DNA from: Leptospira wolffii serovar Khorat str. Khorat-H2
GTDB taxonomy: Bacteria > Spirochaetota > Leptospiria > Leptospirales > Leptospiraceae
Assembly: GCF_000306115.2 (NCBI RefSeq)
Contig: NZ_AKWX02000012.1
Location: forward strand, 186,001 to 250,000
Reading direction: 5' to 3'
Length of the DNA stretch: 64,000 nucleotides
Numbering within the stretch: the stretch's first letter is position 1; the number at the start of each line of letters is the position of its first letter. A program made the translations under genes and the position numbers. The notes under the pieces are model-generated. The model saw nothing but the letters and a program-made list of their open reading frames with translations, made no database searches and had not been told where the DNA came from. This document shows, piece after piece, positions 36,739 to 43,417 of the stretch.

Positions 36739-37797
36739 TCAGAGAGAATCGACTCCTAAGAGAAGAGCCCGTCTGCCTCCGCTCAAGGAATAGACTCGGG
36801 AAAAATGCGGAGAAAGAATCGCTACTGCCTTCTTGGAGCGGATCCCGGATTCGCATACTAGAATCAAGGTGCTTTCTTTCGGTAGGTCAGGGAGGTTTCC
36901 TTTTTCCATTTCGGAAAGAGGGAAGAAGATGGAATCCGGAATCGATTGGGAACTTCTTTCCTCGGACTCTCTGACGTCGATCAAATGGGCACTCGGATTC
37001 CTTTTTTCCGATAAATATTCTTCTAAGCCTATTTCGATTTTCGTTCTCGCGGAATTTTCCCTTTTAGATCCGCAGCAGGAGCAATTCGGATCCGATTGCA
37101 TAACAGTTTCGTAATATAAGGGAGAATCCCATTCTAATTGGAAAAGCCTATCCTTAGGAGTCTTGTCCGGGCCCAGGAGGTATCGAATCGCAAGCGCCGC
37201 TTGGTGAGCTCCTGCGATAGTGGATAATGTTCCGAGGACTCCTCCGATTACGCAATTCCCGATTTCTACTTCCTCCAAATTAGGATATACGCATCTATAG
37301 CAGGGTTTCGATGAGAATAGAGCGAATTGGGCGCTGGTCCTATACAGGGACGCCATAACGAAAGGTTTTCCCGCAGAGACGCATAGATCGTTGATCCAGT
37401 ATTTAGCCGATACTGTGTCCGTACAATCTAAGACGATGTCCCAGGAATCCAGAAATTCGGCTGAGAGATTAGAATCGAAGACTCGCGTGAAAATTTCGAC
37501 TTTTAGATCGGGGACTCGAGCCTCTAAGAATTCTTTCGTGGCCTCCGTCTTAAACCTTCCAATATCCGACAAGGTAAAGGTTGTTTGTCTATGTAGATTC
37601 GTCAGTTCTACTTTGTCGAAATCCAGTAGCCCGACTCTTCCTACTCCCGAACAAGCTAGTTGTAGGCTCGCCGGAGCTCCTAAACCCCCGAGTCCTATCA
37701 CTAAGACCGAGGACCCGGATAATCTTTCCAGGCCATCGGGGCCTATGGAAGGAACGAGTGTTTGTCGTGAAAAAAACTTGGTTCTATCCGGACTCAT
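36739..37797 (-). CDS. ThiF/MoeB adenylyltransferase fused to rhodanese
   Basis: This protein of about 352 residues has an E1-like ThiF domain. Its ATP loop is VIGLGGLGAPA, with VELTNLHRQ in the next block and zinc Cys pairs CYRCVYP and CSCCG. A C-terminal rhodanese domain carries the active loop VCESGIR. This fusion adenylates the C-terminal Gly of MoaD and supplies sulfur, which in other bacteria needs two proteins. The start is taken at the ATG at 37797; the longer frame begins at a TTG at 37833. The gene is divergent from moaA and its stop touches that of the molybdoenzyme at 36738. A ThiS or other sulfur-carrier partner is possible but less likely here. Confidence 0.87.
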   Translation of the reverse strand: MSPDRTKFFSRQTLVPSIGPDGLERLSGSSVLVIGLGGLGAPASLQLACSGVGRVGLLDFDKVELTNLHRQTTFTLSDIGRFKTEATKEFLEARVPDLKVEIFTRVFDSNLSAEFLDSWDIVLDCTDTVSAKYWINDLCVSAGKPFVMASLYRTSAQFALFSSKPCYRCVYPNLEEVEIGNCVIGGVLGTLSTIAGAHQAALAIRYLLGPDKTPKDRLFQLEWDSPLYYETVMQSDPNCSCCGSKRENSARTKIEIGLEEYLSEKRNPSAHLIDVRESEERSSQSIPDSIFFPLSEMEKGNLPDLPKESTLILVCESGIRSKKAVAILSPHFSRVYSLSGGRRALLLGVDSL

Positions 37798-37921
37798 GAC
37801 GGTTAAATTCCCCTGTAAAATGAAGATGGGCAAGTCCTTTTAAGACGACGGAAAAAAGAAAAGCCTTCCGCTTGCCGATTTTGGTTTCCAAGCAACCCTA
37901 TAGAGGATAGGATAGTATATA

Positions 37922-38863
37922 GTGATCCAAGAGAAAAGAAAATTCGAAGTCTTGAGAGTCAGTGTGACTTCCAACTGTGCTTTGGGTTGCGTTTATTGCG
38001 CTCCTAAGGGTAGTGAAGATAGCTATCCTGGCGACGCTCATCCCGCTTTTCTTTCCACGGAATTATTCACTTCTAATATCGAAAGGCTCTCCAAAAAGAT
38101 CGATATCAAGGAAGTGCATCTAACCGGAGGAGAACCTACCCATCATAAGGAACTTCCAGAACTCATTTCAAGAGCGAATCGGCTCGGGATTCCGGATATA
38201 GCAGTGACGTCCAACGGTATATTCTCCGACGGACTCATCGAAAAAATGAAATTAGCCGGACTAACTCGGATGAATTTTTCCGTAGACACTCTTTCTTCGG
38301 AAGGCTTCCGCAGAATGACGGGCAGAAACGTTTCTTTGGATAAATTACTCTCCAGGGTCGAAGAAGCGATCGCCGCAGATTTGAACGTAAAGATCAATTG
38401 TACAGTCTTAAGAGGTTATAACGAGGACCAGGTATTGCCTCTGCTTCTTTGGGCGGGAGAGAAGAATATACCCATCCGTTATCTGGAACTTATGAAGATG
38501 GGTCCTTTACAAAATCGTCATAAAGAATTATTCTATTCCGCCGAGGAGATACGTTCCCAAATCCGATCCCGTTTTGATTTTCTACCTTGGGAAACTTCTG
38601 CTGATTCGACGGCTAAGTATTTCAAAACGGAAATAGGCTCCATTTTCGGAGTCATTGCGAATCATACGGAGCCGTTCTGCGGGGGTTGCAATCGTCTGCG
38701 AATGGATGTGAGAGGTAGAATCTACGGTTGCCTAAGCGATACTCGATCTTATCCCGTTTCCGAAGTCGAATCCGAATTGGAGGATGCCTTGGATTCCGCC
38801 ATGAAAACCAAGAAGGACGAGTTTACGGGCAGTCTCATTTCGATGAAGTATATCGGAGGATGA
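37922..38863 (+). CDS. moaA: GTP 3',8-cyclase MoaA
   Basis: This 313-residue radical-SAM enzyme makes the first intermediate of molybdopterin from GTP. The SAM cluster motif is CALGCVYC (residues 15-22, CX3CX2C), followed by HLTGGEPT. The second cluster is CGGCNRLRMDVRGRIYGC (a CX2C plus Cys), and the chain ends in Gly-Gly, both marks of MoaA. The start is a GTG at 37922. It opens the plus-strand unit moaA-moaD-moaE-mobA, with one base or less between several genes. Confidence 0.93.
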   Translation: MIQEKRKFEVLRVSVTSNCALGCVYCAPKGSEDSYPGDAHPAFLSTELFTSNIERLSKKIDIKEVHLTGGEPTHHKELPELISRANRLGIPDIAVTSNGIFSDGLIEKMKLAGLTRMNFSVDTLSSEGFRRMTGRNVSLDKLLSRVEEAIAADLNVKINCTVLRGYNEDQVLPLLLWAGEKNIPIRYLELMKMGPLQNRHKELFYSAEEIRSQIRSRFDFLPWETSADSTAKYFKTEIGSIFGVIANHTEPFCGGCNRLRMDVRGRIYGCLSDTRSYPVSEVESELEDALDSAMKTKKDEFTGSLISMKYIGG

Positions 38864-38864
38864 A

Positions 38865-39107
38865 TTGAATATAGAACTGTATTGTTTTGCTGCCATGAAG
38901 GATTATTTTCCGGCTCGAGATTCTCTCTCTTTGGAAAAGGTGGAGACCGTTGCGGACTTAAGAAATCATCTCTCCGTCCTGAAGCCGGATTCCTCGGATC
39001 TTCTTCGGCTCTGTAGATTTGCGATCAATCAGACCATCGTTGCGGACGAAGTGAAATTATTCGACGGGGCTTCGGTTGCGGTCCTTCCCCCGTCCAGCGG
39101 AGGTTGA
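38865..39107 (+). CDS. moaD: molybdopterin synthase small subunit MoaD
   Basis: This 80-residue ubiquitin-like protein ends in PPSSGG, the tail that is adenylated and thiocarboxylated before giving its sulfur to the molybdopterin precursor. The start is a TTG at 38865, with GGAGGA from the moaA end as ribosome-binding site; there is one base between the two genes. Beginning IELYCFAAMKDYF it matches MoaD from the first strand on. Confidence 0.88.
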   Translation: MNIELYCFAAMKDYFPARDSLSLEKVETVADLRNHLSVLKPDSSDLLRLCRFAINQTIVADEVKLFDGASVAVLPPSSGG

Positions 39108-39108
39108 A

Positions 39109-39555
39109 ATGCAGGTCGCCAAGGATTTTGCACATATCACGGAATCTCCCATCGATACGAATCGCTTTTTACCTAAGGACGATAAGATCGGCGCCTTCGT
39201 ATTCTTTGCGGGAATCGTAAGAAATCTGAACGAAGGAAAAGACGTAACTCATCTGGAATACGAGGCATTTGCACCCATGGCGGATGAGATGATCGGTACG
39301 ATCTTGGCGGATGCCCGAAAAAAATGGGACCTCCTACATACTCATTGCGTGCATAGACTGGGGGTCCTTCAGGTTTCCGAAGTGGCGGTGCTAGTAACGA
39401 CCGGATCCATGCACAGGGCCGAGGCGTACGAGGCAAATCGTTATATAATAGATAGAGTCAAACACGAGGTTCCGATTTGGAAGAAGGAATACTTCACCGA
39501 CGGAACTTCTTCCTGGTCCAAAGGATGTGTGCATGGGGAGTCGGGACATCACTAG
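39109..39555 (+). CDS. moaE: molybdopterin synthase large subunit MoaE
   Basis: This 148-residue protein is MoaE, which inserts two sulfurs into precursor Z to make molybdopterin. Landmarks are GAFVFFAGIVRNLNEGKDV, HLEYEAFAPMADE, the HRLGVLQVSEVAVLV block with its conserved Arg/Lys positions, and VPIWKKEYF near the end with the catalytic Lys region. The ATG at 39109 directly follows the moaD stop, with AGCGGAGG before it. Its last 23 bases overlap the mobA start. Confidence 0.93.
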   Translation: MQVAKDFAHITESPIDTNRFLPKDDKIGAFVFFAGIVRNLNEGKDVTHLEYEAFAPMADEMIGTILADARKKWDLLHTHCVHRLGVLQVSEVAVLVTTGSMHRAEAYEANRYIIDRVKHEVPIWKKEYFTDGTSSWSKGCVHGESGHH

Positions 39556-40144
39556 GTCTATTGCAGGTCTCATTCTCTCCGGAGGATACAGTTATAGAAT
39601 GGGTAGGGACAAGGCGCTCCTGCCTTTCGGCAAGCATCATACGTTCCTTTCTTATACGTATCATAAACTCGGTCGTTTGATTCCTTCCGTTTTCGTTTCG
39701 ATTAGAAAAGACCAGGAGAAAACGTATTCAGGCCTTTATCCGAATTACCGTTTTGTTTCGGACGAGGAGAACGGGTGGGAGGGTCCTCTGAAAGGAATCT
39801 TAAGTCTCCATTCTATACTTAAGAAAGAAGGCAAAGAAACTTCGGTGCTCGTGATGCCAGTGGACATGCCCTATGTGTATTCTAAGACTCTTTCCGGATT
39901 GATTCTACGTTTTCAAGCCTCTGGCAAAAGCGTATTCTATAAGACGGGCGAAGGACTCGAACCTCTTTGCGGACTCTACGATTTCTCTTTGCTATCCTCC
40001 TGGCAGGCGGAGACGAATAGGATAGAATTCTCACCTAAAAAAAGATTAGAAAATTCTACTATAGAATGTTTGGAACTTTCTACGAGAGAAAGAGCCCGTT
40101 TTCGAAATCTAAATTTTCCCCAGGATCTAAAAATGAAGGGATGA
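39533..40144 (+). CDS. mobA: molybdenum cofactor guanylyltransferase MobA
   Basis: This 203-residue nucleotidyltransferase joins GMP to molybdopterin to give the guanine dinucleotide form used by the nitrate reductases here. The motif LILSGGYSYRMGRDKALLPF (LxGGxSxRMGxxK) is near the start, and MPVDMPYV carries the metal-binding Asp. The start is the ATG at 39533, with AAGGA before it; a GTG two codons upstream is possible. The gene ends against moeA on the other strand: the two stops form TGATCA with no base between. Confidence 0.88.
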   Translation: MGSRDITRSIAGLILSGGYSYRMGRDKALLPFGKHHTFLSYTYHKLGRLIPSVFVSIRKDQEKTYSGLYPNYRFVSDEENGWEGPLKGILSLHSILKKEGKETSVLVMPVDMPYVYSKTLSGLILRFQASGKSVFYKTGEGLEPLCGLYDFSLLSSWQAETNRIEFSPKKRLENSTIECLELSTRERARFRNLNFPQDLKMKG

Positions 40145-41323
40145 TCACCAAGGGAAGAATTCTATAATATCCGAATCTTCCAACTCCGGCCGATCACTCG
40201 GATGCACCGCTATTCCGTCCGAAAATACTCCTGCCAGAATATCGCCGCTTCCGTTGAACTTTTTCATTTCCAGACCGGTCTGTCTCCGTTCGGAGAGTAA
40301 GACCGGAAAATATTCCGTTAAGTCCTTTTTCTTTTTTCTCGTTCCGAAGAAGGGAAGTTTGAGGGGGCGCTTAGGTTGCAAGCCTTGGAATCTAAGTATA
40401 TAAGGTTCCAAGAATATTTTGGCACAGACCTGCACGCTGAAAGGATTTCCGGGAAGAGCGAACACCGCGGTTTTTTCCTTCGTTCCGAACCAGAAAGGTT
40501 TTCCCGGCTTGATTTTGATCTTATGGAAACGGTTCTCTACTCCACATTTTTCTAATATGCTCGGGATCAGATCTAGGCTTCCCATGGATACTCCTCCGGA
40601 TAGGACGAGTATATCGGAGTCCAATCCTTCTCTTACGTATCTTTCGATCGTCTCAGGATCATCCGGAAGGAGAGAGACGGATTTCGGTCGGATACCCAAA
40701 CTTGTAAGTAGCGAAACGATCGTATAAGTATTGGAATCTCGGATTTGGTGGGGAAGAGGCACCTTATCGATGGAAACCACTTCATTGCCCGTGGAAAGGA
40801 TTACGATTTTAGGTCGGGAGTGGGTTAAAATTTCCTTTTTTCCGAGCGTGGCCAAAAGCGAAATCTCGGAAACGGATAGGACCTTATCGGAAGAAACGGC
40901 GGTCGCTCCGTTTTTGATATCCTCTCCTCGGAGTGCTATATTCAAAAAAGGTTTATTAGGAAGTTCTTTAATGAGAACTTTTTTGTCGGAAACTTCGCAG
41001 TCCTCTATTTTTATCACCGCGTCAAACCCTTCGGGGACCGCCGAACCGGTCGCGATCTTTAAAATAGAGGATCCAAGAAAACGATTCGGATCCATACCCG
41101 CTGTCATTTCGTTTTCGAAGGTGTATTCTTTTCCTTTTTCCAAATTCTTCGAGCGAACTGCGAACCCATCCATAGTAGCTCTATGAAAAGGAGGATAATC
41201 CCGATCTGCTCTTATATCCTCCGCTAAGCATCTACCGTTCGCCTCCTGTAAGGGAACGAGTTCCGATTTAGGTTCGGGAACTCCGGAAAGGATGATTTCC
41301 AAGGCCTCGGAAGCAGACTTCAA
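40145..41323 (-). CDS. moeA: molybdopterin molybdenumtransferase MoeA
   Basis: This protein of 392 residues inserts molybdate into adenylated molybdopterin. The pattern DYPPFHRATMDGFAVRS near residue 50, then GDEI-type pieces such as ILSTGNEVVSI, LSGGVSMGSLDLI and ALPGNPFSVQVC, identify MoeA. The frame is open to 41419, but the likely start is a TTG at 41321-41323, with GAGGAGAAGG before it and a four-base TTGA overlap with the stop of the upstream moaC-mog gene. That length fits other MoeA proteins. Confidence 0.9.
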   Translation of the reverse strand: MKSASEALEIILSGVPEPKSELVPLQEANGRCLAEDIRADRDYPPFHRATMDGFAVRSKNLEKGKEYTFENEMTAGMDPNRFLGSSILKIATGSAVPEGFDAVIKIEDCEVSDKKVLIKELPNKPFLNIALRGEDIKNGATAVSSDKVLSVSEISLLATLGKKEILTHSRPKIVILSTGNEVVSIDKVPLPHQIRDSNTYTIVSLLTSLGIRPKSVSLLPDDPETIERYVREGLDSDILVLSGGVSMGSLDLIPSILEKCGVENRFHKIKIKPGKPFWFGTKEKTAVFALPGNPFSVQVCAKIFLEPYILRFQGLQPKRPLKLPFFGTRKKKKDLTEYFPVLLSERRQTGLEMKKFNGSGDILAGVFSDGIAVHPSDRPELEDSDIIEFFPW

Positions 41324-42240
41324 TGTCCTTCTCCTCGCATCATCTTTTTTGCATGAAATAGTCCGGGGAGAATAGCGCTTAGACTCTCTTTTGCTCCGTT
41401 GGAACTTCCGGGGAGACAAACGACGATGGTCTTTCCGATCCGGCCAGCCAGGGACCGGGACAACATGGCAAAAGGAGTTCTGTCCTGTCCGAAGGAGCGC
41501 ATCGCCTCTTCTATCCCGGGAATTCTTTGTTCGAGTAAGGGTTCGATCGCGTCGGGAGTCAGGTCTCTAGGCCCGAGTCCTGTTCCTCCCGTGGTCACGA
41601 TCAGATCCGTTTTGGAAGCGACCCAGCTTTGGACGGCTTCTTTGATCTTTTCCGGATCGTCCGGAACGATTTTGTATTCCTTTACGACGACCCCTTTCGC
41701 TTCCAGCATGCTTTGGATAATTTTACCGGACCCGTCTTCCTTTTTTCCTTCGAAAGCGGAGTCGGAGCAAACTAAGACCGCAGCGCTGGAACCGAAGGAG
41801 AATTTGGTGGACTGGGTATCGCTTTTTCCTCCCTTCTTTTCCAAGAGACGAATAGAGGATATTACAAGATTCTTATCTATGGGCTTGAGCAGATCGTATA
41901 CGGTTAAGGCTGCGACACTTAGACTCGTAAGCGCCTCGATTTCTATTCCGGTCCGTCCTATAGACTTTGCGTTTACTAGGATCTTGATCCCGGTCCCTTC
42001 TTGGTTCTCGAATGTCTCGAAGAGAATTTCCAAACCGTCTATGCTTACCGGGTGACAATGAGGGATTAGATCCGAAGTTTTTTTGGCCGCGAGTAGTCCT
42101 GCAGCCTTTGCGACTCCGAACAAATCTCCTTTAGGTAACGTGTTTTCTTTTACCCTTTTTAGGGTTTCGGGAGCGCAGAATACGAAGCCTTCCGCGCTAG
42201 CCGTTCTGAGGCTACTGATCTTTTCCGTTATATCGTTCAT
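41320..42240 (-). CDS. MoaC-MogA/MoaB fusion protein
   Basis: This 306-residue protein joins two steps of molybdopterin synthesis. Residues 1-150 are MoaC (cyclic pyranopterin monophosphate synthase), with LIPHCHPVSIDGLEI and IGRTGIEIEALTS as landmarks. Residues 151-306 are a MogA/MoaB-type adenylyltransferase with TTGGTGLGPRDLTPDA and PGSSNGAKES. MoaC works after MoaA, and the Mog part activates molybdopterin before MoeA. The MoaC opening lacks the usual MVD start (MNDITEKISSLRTASAEG), but the rest is well kept. The gene is 12 bases after the SUMT gene and overlaps moeA. Confidence 0.9.
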   Translation of the reverse strand: MNDITEKISSLRTASAEGFVFCAPETLKRVKENTLPKGDLFGVAKAAGLLAAKKTSDLIPHCHPVSIDGLEILFETFENQEGTGIKILVNAKSIGRTGIEIEALTSLSVAALTVYDLLKPIDKNLVISSIRLLEKKGGKSDTQSTKFSFGSSAAVLVCSDSAFEGKKEDGSGKIIQSMLEAKGVVVKEYKIVPDDPEKIKEAVQSWVASKTDLIVTTGGTGLGPRDLTPDAIEPLLEQRIPGIEEAMRSFGQDRTPFAMLSRSLAGRIGKTIVVCLPGSSNGAKESLSAILPGLFHAKKMMRGEGH

Positions 42241-42252
42241 GCTTTCTTCTTA

Positions 42253-43035
42253 TCAAGGAACGGGAGAATCCAGATAAGAAGAAGTTTCTCTGAGTTCCCG
42301 CATTCTTTCGTAAAATCGGATGATATCTCCGATAATAATAAGGATCGGGGAATCTGTGTCCGATTTCAATGCTATTTTTCCCACATTCTCCAGAGTGGAT
42401 GTTCGAATTTTTTGTTTGGGAGTCGTAGCGCTTTCTATCAGAGCGATCGGAGTTTCGGGAGAATTTCCACTCTTGAGCAAGGAAGATACGATGATCTCCA
42501 AAGATCGAAACCCCATATAAACGACTAGAGTCTTGCCCTTGCAGTCCAAATGTCGGAACCCTTCCTCGTTTTTTCCGTCCTTCTTATGGCCGGTTAGAAA
42601 TACGATCTCCTGAGAGTAATTCCGATGAGTCAGAGGAAAGCCTAGGCTCGCAGCGGCTCCGGAAGCGGTCGTGATGCCCGCAACGATTTCACATTCGATC
42701 CCTCGTGAGAGAAGATAGAAATATTCTTCTCCTACTCTTCCAAAGACGGAAGGATCTCCTCCCTTCAATCGGACCACATGTCGGAACTGTTCCGCGGCTT
42801 CTTCTATTTTCAGATTGATGGTTTCCTGAAGAAAGCTATGCACTCCGATTCTTTTTCCCACATAGACGAGTTTTGTATCCTTTTTGCAGATCTTAAGCAG
42901 TTGTAAGGAAACTAAATCGTCGTACAATACCACCTGGGCTTTTCTAAGAATTTTGTGGGCCTTGACCGTGAGAAGATCCGGATCTCCCGGCCCCGCTCCC
43001 AGCAAATAGACTTTTCCGAAACGTTTTTCCGGCAT
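42253..43035 (-). CDS. cobA: uroporphyrinogen-III C-methyltransferase
   Basis: This 260-residue SAM enzyme makes precorrin-2 from uroporphyrinogen III, the start of siroheme synthesis. Landmarks are LLGAGPGDPDLLTVKAHKIL, VVRLKGGDPSVFGR and the block with ITTASGAAASLGFPLTHR. There is no fused oxidase/ferrochelatase domain, so precorrin-2 must be finished by another protein outside the window. The place right after nirD fits a supply of siroheme to NirB. The symbol cobA is used in the general SUMT sense. Confidence 0.92.
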   Translation of the reverse strand: MPEKRFGKVYLLGAGPGDPDLLTVKAHKILRKAQVVLYDDLVSLQLLKICKKDTKLVYVGKRIGVHSFLQETINLKIEEAAEQFRHVVRLKGGDPSVFGRVGEEYFYLLSRGIECEIVAGITTASGAAASLGFPLTHRNYSQEIVFLTGHKKDGKNEEGFRHLDCKGKTLVVYMGFRSLEIIVSSLLKSGNSPETPIALIESATTPKQKIRTSTLENVGKIALKSDTDSPILIIIGDIIRFYERMRELRETSSYLDSPVP

Positions 43036-43051
43036 AATCGTCTCCGTAATG

Positions 43052-43408
43052 TTAGTCGATTTGTTCCAAGTCCAGATAAACCTTCCCTTCTTCTACGATG
43101 ACCGGGTATAGTTTTACCTTATAGTCCTCTCCATTCATACATTCTCCCGTGAGTAGGGAAAAATTTCTTTTATGCATGGGACAGGCCACCTTCGGTTCTC
43201 CTTGGAAATCTCCTACAAGCCCACGGGAAAGCACCGTATCCTTGGTATGAGGACAGGCATTTTCGCAGGCGAACCATTCGTTTCGGGATGCGAAACGAAA
43301 GATTGCTATTTGCTCTTCACCGATTTTTGCGCAGGTTCCTCCTTCTTCCGGAAAATCGCCGATCGGAGCGATGAAAACTTTGGTCTTACTTGCATTCGTC
43401 TGATTCAT
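43052..43408 (-). CDS. nirD: nitrite reductase small subunit NirD
   Basis: This 118-residue protein has a Rieske-like fold with the cluster ligands still in place: CPHTKD (Cys, His) and CPMHKRNF (Cys, His). That matches the NirD forms that keep a true [2Fe-2S] centre, whereas some enterobacterial NirD have lost it. It works with NirB to reduce nitrite to ammonium with NAD(P)H. It lies 9 bases after nirB. Confidence 0.9.
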   Translation of the reverse strand: MNQTNASKTKVFIAPIGDFPEEGGTCAKIGEEQIAIFRFASRNEWFACENACPHTKDTVLSRGLVGDFQGEPKVACPMHKRNFSLLTGECMNGEDYKVKLYPVIVEEGKVYLDLEQID

Positions 43409-43417
43409 TTGTTTACC

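Noticed and set aside
41324..41419. N-terminal extension of moeA
   Set aside because: These codons overlap the Mog part of the upstream fusion gene and are very basic. The TTG at 41323 with GAGGAGAAGG and a TTGA overlap gives the usual MoeA length.
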